A DNA stretch of 34,175 nt from Verrucomicrobia bacterium UBA6775 (GCA_002453165.1 DKGH01000107.1:1-34175); one strand, 5' to 3'. Counted from the first letter of the stretch, positions 25,056 to 32,718 are shown. The notes: a model not told the origin generated them from the sequence alone. Numbers and translations: made by a program.

Positions 25056-25598
25056 TTAACTGAGCGTGTAACGGCGTATGGAGGAGTCGACCTCAAGCGA
25101 CCAGGCGTCGATGCCGCCTCGGAGCGCGTGGACGTTTGGCATGCCATGGCCGAGATAATAGGCAGCGGCGTCGAGTCCCTTTTGGCCCTGATGATCGATC
25201 ATCACAAACCGCTGTTCGTTATCCCAACTGCCAAGGATTTCCTGCATGAGCGGCTGGGTGAGCAGGACGGCGTCTTCGATGTGGACGGCTTCAAATTCCT
25301 CTCGCGATCGAATGTCCACGAGGCGGATGTTTTCGCCCTTGGCCAAGCGCTTGGCTAAGTCAGCAGGCTCGAGCAGGATGCGGGCATCCTCATCGTGACT
25401 TTGTTGGATTTTTTCAAGCACCTCACCGACCGGTAGGTCACCGTTGCGTTCGCAAACTCCGGCGAGCGTTTCGTCCGGCCGAAAGCCGCAACTGCTGCAT
25501 CCTCCGATGTGATACTTGCGAAACAAAGCCCGCTGCGCTCCGGGAAAAATCTGAAGTACCTCCTGCATTGAAGACTCACCTGTTATGGTGTTGTTCAT
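25056..25598 (-). CDS. Redox-disulfide domain fused to a rhodanese-like domain without catalytic Cys
   Basis: A 180-residue cytoplasmic protein of the SUF operon. The first 65 residues (MQEVLQIFPGAQRALFRKYH, then IGGCSSCGF, ETLAGVC) match the DUF1858/hybrid-cluster-protein-associated redox domain with the CxxC-like pair Cys34/Cys37 plus Cys49. A rhodanese fold follows (about 75-175), with LVDIRSREEFEAVHI, but the active-site loop reads FVMIDHQGQKGLDAA: Asp135 replaces the sulfur-carrying cysteine. It therefore cannot act as a sulfurtransferase by the usual mechanism, and the N-terminal cysteines may carry the chemistry. Start ATG 25598 overlaps the sufS stop by one base (TAATG). A perfect palindrome at 25338 followed by a decayed copy encodes LAKRLAKG between the two domains. 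Confidence 0.82.
   Translation of the reverse strand: MNNTITGESSMQEVLQIFPGAQRALFRKYHIGGCSSCGFRPDETLAGVCERNGDLPVGEVLEKIQQSHDEDARILLEPADLAKRLAKGENIRLVDIRSREEFEAVHIEDAVLLTQPLMQEILGSWDNEQRFVMIDHQGQKGLDAAAYYLGHGMPNVHALRGGIDAWSLEVDSSIRRYTLS
25338..25359. repeat. CTTGGCCAAG palindrome doublet in the rhodanese gene
   Basis: A perfect copy at 25338-25347 and a one-mismatch copy (CTTGGCTAAG, 25350-25359) form two 12-bp units. They are read on the minus strand as LAKRLAKG, at the link between the two protein domains. Confidence 0.88.
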
Positions 25599-26845
25599 TA
25601 CACAAAAAGTTTGCGGACTTGGTGGATGACCTCGATGAAGCGGTCGACCTCGGCCTCGGTGTTGTAAAAATAAAAACTCGCCCGCGCGGTGGCCGGGACG
25701 CCGAGCTTGGCTAGGAGCGGCTGGTTGCAGTGATGACCGGCGCGCAAGGCAACTCCCTTTTGGTCGGCCATGGTGGCGAGGTCGAGCGCGTGGGCATCTG
25801 GCAGGACGAAGCTGACCACGGCAGAGCGGCCTTCGCTTGGTCCAAACAAACGGATGCCGTCGATCTCGGCCAACTGTTCGCAGGCTCGCTTGGCCAAGCG
25901 CTGGTCGTGTTCGAATATAGCCTCGCGCCCGATGATGTCGAGGTAGTCGATGGCAGTCCGCAGTCCGGCGGCTCCGGCGACGTTGGGTGTGCCAGCCTCA
26001 AATTTGTGCGGCGGTTCGTTGAAGGTTGATTCGTTATATTCAACTTTAGTGATCATTTCGCCGCCACCCTGATAGGGCGGCATTGTGTTAAGCAGCTCGC
26101 GTTGGCCGTAAAGCACGCCGATGCCGGTGGGGCCACAAATCTTGTGGCCTGAAAAGGCGAGAAAATCGCAGCCAATCTCGCGAACGTCGACGCGAGTGTG
26201 GCCGGCACTTTGGGCGGCATCAACCACGGTGATGACTCCGGCTTCACGCGCGCGCCGGCAAAGTTCGGTTGCCGGATTGACGGAGCCCATCGTGTTGGAA
26301 ATGTGCGTGAATGAGAGCAGCTTGGCGCGGTCTAGCTGTTCGTCGAGTTGCGAAAGATCGAGTGTCCCGTCATCGCCGTTGACTGGGATGAATTCGAGTT
26401 TGGCCCCGGTGCGCTTTACCAGAAGTTGCCAAGGAACCAGGTTGCTGTGGTGCTCCATCTCGGTGAGCAAAATTGTGTCGCCCTCGCCGATATTTTCCGC
26501 ACCCCAAGTCTGGGCCACTAAGTTCAGGCTCTCAGTTGTGCCCCGGGTGAAAATGATTTCCTCCCGGCTGTCGGCATTGAGGTATTCGGCTATGCGTTGA
26601 CGGGCACCTTCGTAGGCTTCCGTGGCGCGGTTGCTCAGCTCGTGGATGCCGCGGTGGACGTTGGCGTTGTCACGCTCGTAGTGGGTGCGAAGGGCGTTGA
26701 TCACGACCTGCGGCTTCTGGCTGCTGGCGGCGTTGTCGAGGTAGACAAGTGGATGGCCGTTAACGGTTTGTTCGAGGATGGGGAAATCGGCGCGGAGCTT
26801 GGTCCAGTCCATCGCTTCCTGAGTTGTCTCTGAGCCCTGATTCAT
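25598..26845 (-). CDS. sufS: Cysteine desulfurase SufS
   Basis: PLP enzyme that takes sulfur from cysteine, giving alanine and an enzyme persulfide that SufE accepts. ATG 26845 gives 415 residues (MNQGSETTQEAMDWTKLRAD) and overlaps the sufT stop by one base (TGATG); a longer frame reaching 26911 would overlap sufT deeply and is rejected. Group II (SufS) features: YLDNAASSQKP near the N-terminus, ANVHRGIHELSNRAT, the PLP-binding Lys in FSGHKICGPTGIGVLYG, and the catalytic Cys of RAGHHCNQPL (about residue 373). Length and motifs agree with the family. A palindrome copy at 25889-25898 is read as LAKR in an exposed-looking segment (QRLAKRACEQL). Confidence 0.95.
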   Translation of the reverse strand: MNQGSETTQEAMDWTKLRADFPILEQTVNGHPLVYLDNAASSQKPQVVINALRTHYERDNANVHRGIHELSNRATEAYEGARQRIAEYLNADSREEIIFTRGTTESLNLVAQTWGAENIGEGDTILLTEMEHHSNLVPWQLLVKRTGAKLEFIPVNGDDGTLDLSQLDEQLDRAKLLSFTHISNTMGSVNPATELCRRAREAGVITVVDAAQSAGHTRVDVREIGCDFLAFSGHKICGPTGIGVLYGQRELLNTMPPYQGGGEMITKVEYNESTFNEPPHKFEAGTPNVAGAAGLRTAIDYLDIIGREAIFEHDQRLAKRACEQLAEIDGIRLFGPSEGRSAVVSFVLPDAHALDLATMADQKGVALRAGHHCNQPLLAKLGVPATARASFYFYNTEAEVDRFIEVIHQVRKLFV

Positions 26846-27393
26846 CACATCATGCCCAGTTGAAGCCGGGCGTCCTCGGTCATCATGTCTTGGTTCCACG
26901 GTGGATCCCACACGATCTCGACGTTAACCTCGTCTATGCCGTCGATGCAAAGCAGGCGGTTTTGTGCGTCCTGCTGCAGCACTGGTCCCATGCCGCAGCC
27001 GGGCGCGGTGAGGGTCATTTTCACTTCGACTTTCCAGCCGCCATCAATCTCGGTCGATTCGCATGAGTAGACCAGTCCGAGATCGACGATGTTCACAGGG
27101 ATCTCCGGATCGTAAACCGTCTTGAGCTGCTTTTGCATTTGCTCATTCAACTCGTCGAGATTCTTGGGGCGCTTTGAATCTTCGGCAGGGGTTTTGACCG
27201 GTTCGAAGCCTAACGCATCGGCTTCCCGTCCTTCGATGCGGAACATGTTGCCGTTGATGATGACCGTGTAGGTGCCGCCGAGGGTCTGGGTGATCTGCGC
27301 CTTCTCGCCTTGTTGCAGGATCACCCTGTCTCCGGACGGGACGATGGAGGCATCGACGTCGCGGCTCAGTTCGATGAGTTCGGCTTTGTGCAT
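26845..27393 (-). CDS. sufT: SufT, MIP18-family iron-sulfur maturation factor
   Basis: Auxiliary factor for iron-sulfur cluster maturation. The 182 residues carry the long SufT N-terminus (SIVPSGDRVILQQGEKAQIT, then LGGTYTVIINGNMFRI) and the DUF59/MIP18 domain (about residues 85-170): LKTVYDPEIPVNIVDLGLVY, the TLTAPGCGMGPVL segment with its conserved Cys, and VEIVWDPPWNQDMM near the end. It lies between sufE (stop abutting its ATG) and sufS (one-base overlap), as in other SUF operons that carry sufT. Confidence 0.93.
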   Translation of the reverse strand: MHKAELIELSRDVDASIVPSGDRVILQQGEKAQITQTLGGTYTVIINGNMFRIEGREADALGFEPVKTPAEDSKRPKNLDELNEQMQKQLKTVYDPEIPVNIVDLGLVYSCESTEIDGGWKVEVKMTLTAPGCGMGPVLQQDAQNRLLCIDGIDEVNVEIVWDPPWNQDMMTEDARLQLGMM

Positions 27394-27828
27394 TTAAGTG
27401 GTTTGTACGATGGAGTTACCGGCGAGTGCCCTTACGCGGCTGACCATGGAGTGCAGGCCGTTACGTCGCGTGGGGCTGAGGTGTTTGTCGAGGCCAAGCT
27501 GCGCGAACGTCGCCGTGCTGTCGGTGCCCAAAATCTGTTTAGCATTTTTGCCATTGTAAATCAGCAGCAATACGGCGATCAGGCCTCTTACGATAAAGGC
27601 ATCCGAGTCGGCGTGAATATTGAACGTGCCGTTTGTCTGGGGCAGCATCCGCAGCCAGACGCTGGCCTGACAGCCGTGGACGCGATGCTCGTCGGTCATT
27701 TCGGTCTCGTCGAGTGGAGGCAGTTTTTTGCCGAGCTCAATGAGGTAGGCAAAACGCTCCTCCCAGTCGCCGAGAAATTCAAAATTCTCGATCAGCTCCT
27801 CAATCGTCGTGTCCAGAATAGTCGTCAC
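27394..27828 (-). CDS. sufE: SufE sulfur acceptor protein
   Basis: Takes the persulfide sulfur from SufS and passes it to SufBCD. The start is placed at GTG 27826-27828, one base after the sufD stop, giving 144 residues (MTTILDTTIEELIENFEFLG); the frame stays open to 27930, but this would run deep into sufD and the extra residues are out-of-frame sufD sequence. The acceptor Cys53 lies in EHRVHGCQASVWL, matching the family's V.GCQS.VWL loop. Other family marks are DWEERFAYLIELGKKLPPL and IVRGLIAVLLLIYNGK. The length fits SufE (about 140). Confidence 0.92.
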   Translation of the reverse strand: MTTILDTTIEELIENFEFLGDWEERFAYLIELGKKLPPLDETEMTDEHRVHGCQASVWLRMLPQTNGTFNIHADSDAFIVRGLIAVLLLIYNGKNAKQILGTDSTATFAQLGLDKHLSPTRRNGLHSMVSRVRALAGNSIVQTT

Positions 27829-27829
27829 T

Positions 27830-29146
27830 TCAATCGAGATGATGTTCGCCCTCGAGGCGGTTCCAAACCAGTTGGTCGAGTTCCTCGCGAACGCCGTCGT
27901 GCTGGATGCGATCGACGATTTCTCCGGCAAAACCGTGCATCAACATTCGGCGCGCGGTTTTGGTGTCGAGCCCGCGGGCGCGCAGGTAAAAAATCGCGTC
28001 GTCGTCCATCTCGCCAATCGTGGCCCCGTGGGTGCATTTCACGTCGTCCGCATAAATCTCAAGCTGCGGCTTGGTGTTGGCGGTGGCGTTGTCGCTGAGG
28101 ATCAGGTTTTTGTTCGTCTGCTTGGCGTCGGTTTTTTGTGCGACAGGCTGCACGAGGATTCGCCCGTGAAACACCCCGCGCGACTGGTCGTCGAGGATGC
28201 CGTTGAAATACTCGTGGCTGTCGCAGTGCGGCGCGGCATGATCCACGATCATGTGGTGATCAGCAAGTTGGTCGGCACGCGTCATGTACAGCCCGTTAAG
28301 CACGCACTCGATGCCCGGCTTGGCCAAGCGCATGCGCAGGTTGTTACGCGAGAGTCGTGCGCCAAGCGCAAACGAATGAAATGCGTAACGGGCGTCATTG
28401 CTCAGCTCCGAGTGCAGCGAGGCCAGATGGATTGCGTTGAGCGACTGATCCTGAAATTTGATATGCTCGAGGTTGGCTCCGGCACTGACGCGCGTCTCCG
28501 TGACGACGTTGGTGCTGGCCACCGCTTGGCCAAGCGACAGATGCGACTCGATGATCGTACCCTGAGCGTTGGCTCCGGCCTCGATCCAGTTGCGGATATG
28601 CGTCGCCTGGCTGGCTTCGTTTGCTGTGGAGAGGAAAACGAGGTGAACCGGCTTGGCCAAGCTGCCGTTGGCTGGGATCTGAATCAGTGCGCCGTCCGTG
28701 AAAAAAGCGTCGTTTAACGCGATGAATGGGTTCTCATCGTTGGCAGAGAGCGAACCGATTTCGTTTTCCAAACCGCTCAATCTGTTGCTGAGATTCGTGA
28801 TGGTGACGCCGTCCGGTTGCTCCAAGATTATCGAGAGGTCGCTCGAAAAATGGCCGTCGATGAATACGAGGCGGTCAACGTCGTGCTGGCCAAAAGTGAT
28901 GTCGGCAATGTCCGCCTGGCCAAGCGCTTGGCCAAGCGGCTCGAGCGTTGGCAGGAAGGGCAGGTCGGCCAGCGGTTTAAGGCTGGTGAAGCGCCAGTCC
29001 TCGTCACTGGTCGTGGGGTATCCCCGTTCGGCAAATCGGGCCAAGCCGGCTTTGCGAAGCGGCAGCAGCGGGCCACCGGCCTGCTCCACTTGGGCAAAGG
29101 CCTCGACCGGTGCCGGGGGCGTTTCGTTGGTGGTTGCGCTGCTCAT
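27830..29146 (-). CDS. sufD: SufD subunit of the SufBCD scaffold
   Basis: Partner of SufB in the SufBC2D complex that assembles iron-sulfur clusters; it is linked to iron entry. The 438 residues end in the SufB/SufD core signature: CTHGATIGEMDDDAIFYLRA, RGLDTKTARRMLMHGFAGEI. The middle contains VETRVSAGANLEHIKFQDQS-type beta-helix strands. The start overlaps the sufC stop (ATGA). Four perfect palindromes and one near copy lie in this gene (28319, 28525, 28652 and the pair 28915/28927), the highest density in the operon; the pair encodes LGQALGQA in the variable N-terminal part. Confidence 0.94.
   Translation of the reverse strand: MSSATTNETPPAPVEAFAQVEQAGGPLLPLRKAGLARFAERGYPTTSDEDWRFTSLKPLADLPFLPTLEPLGQALGQADIADITFGQHDVDRLVFIDGHFSSDLSIILEQPDGVTITNLSNRLSGLENEIGSLSANDENPFIALNDAFFTDGALIQIPANGSLAKPVHLVFLSTANEASQATHIRNWIEAGANAQGTIIESHLSLGQAVASTNVVTETRVSAGANLEHIKFQDQSLNAIHLASLHSELSNDARYAFHSFALGARLSRNNLRMRLAKPGIECVLNGLYMTRADQLADHHMIVDHAAPHCDSHEYFNGILDDQSRGVFHGRILVQPVAQKTDAKQTNKNLILSDNATANTKPQLEIYADDVKCTHGATIGEMDDDAIFYLRARGLDTKTARRMLMHGFAGEIVDRIQHDGVREELDQLVWNRLEGEHHLD
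28915..28936. repeat. CTTGGCCAAG palindrome doublet in sufD
   Basis: A one-mismatch copy (CCTGGCCAAG, 28915-28924) and a perfect copy (28927-28936) form two 12-bp units read as LGQALGQA in the minus-strand gene. Confidence 0.88.
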
Positions 29147-29892
29147 GCGGCGTCCCGGATCAGCCAGTCGTAGCCTTTCTCCTCCAACTCATGCGCAAGC
29201 GTCTTGTCGCCGGACTTGATGATGCGGCCGTCGTAAAGCACGTGCACGAAGTCCGGCACGATGTAGTCGAGCAGCCGCTGATAGTGCGTAATGACCACCT
29301 GCGCGTTGTCCAGCCCCTTGAGGCGGTTGACGCCGTCAGCCACGATGCGAAGCGCGTCGATGTCCAGCCCCGAGTCGGTTTCGTCGAGCACGGCCAACTT
29401 GGGGTTGAGCATCGCCATCTGCAAAATCTCGTTGCGCTTTTTTTCACCACCGGAAAAACCGGCGTTGACCGGGCGCTTGAGGAAATCCTCGCTCAGGCCA
29501 AGCTCCTTCATTTTTGCCTTCACCGCCTTGAGAAAATTCATCGCATCGAGTTCCTCTTCGCCGCGATGCTTGCGGATCTCGTTGACGGCGGATCGCAAAA
29601 AGTAGGCGCTGTTCACGCCGGGGATTTCCACCGGGTATTGGAACGCGAGAAAGACTCCCTCGCGGGCGCGTTCCTCCGGGGCGAGGTCGAGCAGGTCGTC
29701 GTCCTGCAGCAACACTTCACCGCCGGTGACATCGTAGCCGTCGCGCCCGGCGAGCACCGAGGCGAGCGTGCTTTTGCCACTGCCATTCGGGCCCATGATG
29801 GCGTGCACTTCGCCGGCGTTCACCGAGAGATCGATTCCCTTGAGGATTGGTTTGTCCTCGATCCCGGCCTGTAGGTTTTTAATTTCGAGCAT
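29143..29892 (-). CDS. sufC: SufC ATPase of the SufBCD scaffold
   Basis: ABC-type ATPase that drives the conformational change of SufBCD; cytoplasmic, not a transporter. The 249 residues hold the Walker A GPNGSGKST (about 35-43), the Q-loop FLAFQYPVEIPG, the ABC signature FSGGEKKRNEILQ and the Walker B LAVLDETDSGLD with the catalytic Glu, followed by the H-loop His (VITHYQRLL). SufC-specific features are the ETDSGLDIDAL and YPVEIPGV segments. It sits between sufB (14 bases away) and sufD (four-base overlap). No palindrome copy occurs within it. Confidence 0.96.
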   Translation of the reverse strand: MLEIKNLQAGIEDKPILKGIDLSVNAGEVHAIMGPNGSGKSTLASVLAGRDGYDVTGGEVLLQDDDLLDLAPEERAREGVFLAFQYPVEIPGVNSAYFLRSAVNEIRKHRGEEELDAMNFLKAVKAKMKELGLSEDFLKRPVNAGFSGGEKKRNEILQMAMLNPKLAVLDETDSGLDIDALRIVADGVNRLKGLDNAQVVITHYQRLLDYIVPDFVHVLYDGRIIKSGDKTLAHELEEKGYDWLIRDAA

Positions 29893-29906
29893 GCAGTAAA
29901 AATGGA

Positions 29907-31352
29907 TTAGCCGACGCTGCCTTCGAGGCTGACATCGAGGAGTTTTTGGGCTTCCACGGCGAATTCCATCGGGAGTTCGCGAAAGACTTCCTTGCAGAAA
30001 CCGTTCACGATCATGTTGACGGCGTCCTGCGGTTCAAGGCCGCGTTGGTTGCAGTAAAAAATCTGGTCCTCTCCAATCTTGGAGGTGGTCGCCTCGTGCT
30101 CGATGCTGGCACTGGGGTTCTTCGCCTCAATATACGGGAATGTATGGGCACCGCATTTGTCGCCGATGAGCAGCGAGTCGCACTGTGAAAAGTTGCGGGC
30201 GTTGGTCGCCTTTTTGCCGACCTGCACGAGTCCACGGTAGCTGTTCTGCCCCTTGCCGGCGGAGATGCCCTTGGAGACGATGGTGCTGCGGGTGTTTTTC
30301 CCGATGTGCACCATCTTTGTTCCGGTGTCGGCCTGCTGCGCCTTGTTTGTGAGGGCCACGGAGTAAAACTCCCCGATCGAGTTATCTCCCTGCAGGATCA
30401 CGCTGGGATATTTCCACGTGATTGCCGAGCCTGTCTCGACTTGCGTCCACGAAATCTTGGCGTTGGTTTTGCAGATGCCACGCTTGGTCACAAAGTTATA
30501 AATGCCCCCTCGTCCTTCCTCGTCGCCGGGATACCAGTTTTGTACGGTGGAATACTTGATCTCTGCGTTGTCGAGCGCGACCAGTTCCACCACGGCGGCG
30601 TGCAGTTGGTTCTCGTCACGCATCGGGGCGGTGCAGCCCTCGAGGTAGCTGACGTGGCTGCTTTCCTCAGCGACGATCAGTGTGCGCTCAAACTGCCCGG
30701 TATTTGCTGCATTGATGCGAAAGTAGGTGCTCAACTCCATCGGACAGCGTGTGCCCTTGGGGATGTAAACGAACGATCCATCACTGAAAACGGCTGAATT
30801 TAGAGCCGCGTAAAAATTGTCCGTATAAGGCACAACTTTCCCAATATATTTTTTTACTAATTCCGGGTGTTCCTGCACCGCCTCGGAGATTGAGCAGAAG
30901 ATCACCCCGGCCTTGGCCAAGTCCTCCTTAAAAGTGGTGCCGATCGATTCGCTGTCGAACACGGCATCAACCGCTACGCCGGCTAGGCGTGCCCGCTCGT
31001 GCAGAGGCACACCAAGTTTCTCATAGGTCTCAAGCAACTTGGGGTCGACCTCGTCGAGGCTCTTTGGGCCATCGCCTTTTTTCTTTGGGGCGCTGTAGTA
31101 GGAGATCTCCTGAAAATCGACCGGCGGATATTTCACGTGCGGCCAGGTCGGGTTCTCCATTTTTTCAAAATGCCGCAGCGCTTTCAGCCGCCATTCCAGC
31201 AGCCATTCCGGTTCGTTTTTCTTGGCAGAGATGAATCTGACGACGTCCTCGTTCAGGCCCGGGTCAAGCGACTCGCTCTCGATGTCGGTGACGAAGCCGT
31301 ACTTGTATTCGCTTGCGACAAACTCATCGATTGTGTCTGTGTGTGCGCTCAT
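29907..31352 (-). CDS. sufB: SufB scaffold subunit
   Basis: Main scaffold of the SufBC2D complex. ATG 31352 gives 481 residues (MSAHTDTIDEFVASEYKYGF) and overlaps the stop of the regulator gene (ATGA); the frame open to 31385 is rejected for that reason. Family hallmarks are YIPKGTRCPMELSTYFRINA, SYLEGCTAPMRDENQLHAAV, NAEIKYSTVQNWYPGDEEG, STIVSKGISAGKGQNSYRGL and SQCDSLLIGDKCGAHTFPYI, the latter containing the conserved cysteine region used for cluster assembly. One palindrome copy lies at 30912, read as DLAKAG. Confidence 0.96.
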   Translation of the reverse strand: MSAHTDTIDEFVASEYKYGFVTDIESESLDPGLNEDVVRFISAKKNEPEWLLEWRLKALRHFEKMENPTWPHVKYPPVDFQEISYYSAPKKKGDGPKSLDEVDPKLLETYEKLGVPLHERARLAGVAVDAVFDSESIGTTFKEDLAKAGVIFCSISEAVQEHPELVKKYIGKVVPYTDNFYAALNSAVFSDGSFVYIPKGTRCPMELSTYFRINAANTGQFERTLIVAEESSHVSYLEGCTAPMRDENQLHAAVVELVALDNAEIKYSTVQNWYPGDEEGRGGIYNFVTKRGICKTNAKISWTQVETGSAITWKYPSVILQGDNSIGEFYSVALTNKAQQADTGTKMVHIGKNTRSTIVSKGISAGKGQNSYRGLVQVGKKATNARNFSQCDSLLIGDKCGAHTFPYIEAKNPSASIEHEATTSKIGEDQIFYCNQRGLEPQDAVNMIVNGFCKEVFRELPMEFAVEAQKLLDVSLEGSVG

Positions 31353-31810
31353 GTGTAGGCCTCCCTTCGTCCACAATCCTCGCACATGTCGGTGCAGCGG
31401 CCATGCAGGGCAATATCGATTGATCTCACCTCAAAATCGCCAGGCACATCCACCTCCGGCACTCGGGGTGAGTTTTTCAAATTCACGTCGAATACCTTGC
31501 CGCAGTCGTCACAGCAGAAGTGCGCGTGCTCGTTCATGTTGGAGCAATACAGGGTGGCACCACGGTCAACGTTTACCTGCCGCACGACGCCGCATTTCAC
31601 CAGCGCGTCGAGGGTGTTGTAAACGGTCGCCATGGAGATTTCCGGTTTCGACTGTTTGGCCCGCATGAACACCTCCTCAGCGGAGGGGTGGTCGCGTTGG
31701 CCAAGCAAAACCTCATAGACATGCTTCCGTTGAGAAGTGAATCGAAGGCCCTTCTCGGCAAGTCGTTGATTGAGGGAGTCACCGGACACAGGAAGTGGGT
31801 CCGTCGCCAT
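31349..31810 (-). CDS. Fur-family metal/peroxide regulator heading the suf operon
   Basis: Winged-helix metalloregulator, probably repressor of the suf operon it starts. ATG 31810 gives 153 residues; the frame open to 31888 would run through the operator-like site and a palindrome. The DNA-binding part has LRFTSQRKHVYEVLL and the recognition helix ISMATVYNTLDAL. Structural zinc ligands are Cys100/Cys103 and Cys143/Cys146. Candidate regulatory metal ligands, aligned by eye to Bacillus PerR, are His41, His95, His97 and Asp108; the position of PerR Asp85 is Cys89. That residue makes a plain PerR or Fur assignment uncertain and recalls the cysteine ligand reported in Zur proteins. Its stop overlaps sufB (ATGA), so it is co-transcribed. 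Many bacteria use an Rrf2 protein (SufR/IscR) here instead. Confidence 0.88.
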   Translation of the reverse strand: MATDPLPVSGDSLNQRLAEKGLRFTSQRKHVYEVLLGQRDHPSAEEVFMRAKQSKPEISMATVYNTLDALVKCGVVRQVNVDRGATLYCSNMNEHAHFCCDDCGKVFDVNLKNSPRVPEVDVPGDFEVRSIDIALHGRCTDMCEDCGRREAYT

Positions 31811-31824
31811 GGACACAACCTGCC

Positions 31825-31889
31825 ATTGGCCAAGCGGCCTGTCAATACTTGGAATAATTCTAAATAAGAAAACCAAGCGCTTGGCCAAT
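31825..31889. repeat. Pair of one-mismatch palindromes flanking the suf operator region
   Basis: ATTGGCCAAG (31825-31834) and CTTGGCCAAT (31880-31889, preceded by the half unit CCAAGCG) lie on either side of the 7-1-7 inverted repeat upstream of the Fur-family gene. Each differs from the core by one outer base. Confidence 0.65.
31849..31863. promoter_or_regulatory. 7-1-7 inverted repeat, candidate Fur/PerR-type operator of the suf operon
   Basis: The minus strand reads TTAGAATTATTCCAA, two seven-base arms (TTAGAAT and ATTCCAA) around one base with a single arm mismatch. It matches the PerR-box consensus TTATAATNATTATAA at most positions. It lies 39 bases upstream of the regulator start, and a TAGAAT hexamer inside it could serve as the -10 element, so binding would block transcription. 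A TTGACA at 31843-31838 lies just downstream without a good -10. Confidence 0.6.
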
Positions 31890-31901
31890 CGAAAACGATG
31901 C

Positions 31902-32684
31902 TTAGTCGTTGGGCATCAGTGCTTTCCAGTCGATGGTGGGGTGGCCGGCGGCGATGATGGAGGGGTTGCGAGGGTCTTCCTTGCCGTAACCCAAGCGGTA
32001 GCCGTCGAGGGTGCAGACAGCGCCTCCGGCCTCCTCGAGGATGCATTGTGCGGCGCCGGTGTCCCACTCCATCGTGGGGACGAATCGGGGGTAAAGGTCG
32101 GCCGCACCCTCGGCCACGAGGCAAAACTTGAGCGAGCTGCCCATGTTGACGAGTTCGGCGTTGGGCAGCTTCTCGAGCATGGCGGCGACTTTTGGGCCGG
32201 CGTGGTCGCGGCTGGCCACGATGCGAAGTTTGTCCTTGTCGATTTCGCTGACGTGAATCTTCTCCGGCTCCGCTTGGCCAAGCCGCTTGAACGCGCCGTT
32301 GCCCCGGCTGGCGAAGTACTCAAGGCCGGAGGTTGGGGCGAGCACGATGCCGAGGGTAGATTCGCCGTTTTCGATCAGCGCGATGTTGACGGTGAACTGT
32401 CCGGTTTTCTTGATGAACTCCTTGGTGCCGTCGAGTGGGTCGACGAGCCAAAAGCGATTCCAACTCATGCGCTCCTCGGTGCTGATGCCTTCCGATTCCT
32501 CGGACAGTACCGGGATGTCCGGCGTCAGCGCAGTGAGCGCGGCGACGATGCACTCGTGCGCGGCGCGGTCGGCCTGCGTGAGAGGCGAGTCGTCTTCCTT
32601 GGTTTCCACTTTGGCAGGGCCATCGTAGGTTTTCATTATGGCGTCGCCGGCCTCGGCTGCGATGTGTCGGATGTCGTTGATCAT
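31902..32684 (-). CDS. cysQ: 3'(2'),5'-bisphosphate nucleotidase CysQ
   Basis: Magnesium-dependent phosphatase of the inositol monophosphatase superfamily that removes the 3'-phosphate from PAP or PAPS, which matters for sulfate assimilation. The 260 residues match the family. The metal-binding motif WLVDPLDGTKEFIKKTGQFT is the CysQ form of DPxDGT, with the upstream Glu pair in PVLSEESEGI and the second signature PTMEWDTGAAQCILEEAGGA. A palindrome copy at 32273 encodes RLGQAEP in a loop. It is upstream of the suf operon on the same strand, separated by 91 bases with the operator-like site, so it is probably a separate unit; a functional link through sulfur metabolism is inference. Confidence 0.92.
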   Translation of the reverse strand: MINDIRHIAAEAGDAIMKTYDGPAKVETKEDDSPLTQADRAAHECIVAALTALTPDIPVLSEESEGISTEERMSWNRFWLVDPLDGTKEFIKKTGQFTVNIALIENGESTLGIVLAPTSGLEYFASRGNGAFKRLGQAEPEKIHVSEIDKDKLRIVASRDHAGPKVAAMLEKLPNAELVNMGSSLKFCLVAEGAADLYPRFVPTMEWDTGAAQCILEEAGGAVCTLDGYRLGYGKEDPRNPSIIAAGHPTIDWKALMPND

Positions 32685-32718
32685 TTCAGGGAATCAGGTT
32701 TGGTATTTGCAGATGCCG

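Noticed and set aside
27829..27930. Longer SufE start inside sufD
   Set aside because: The added residues have no resemblance to SufE and would overlap sufD by 100 bases; GTG 27828 directly after the sufD stop fits the operon's pattern.
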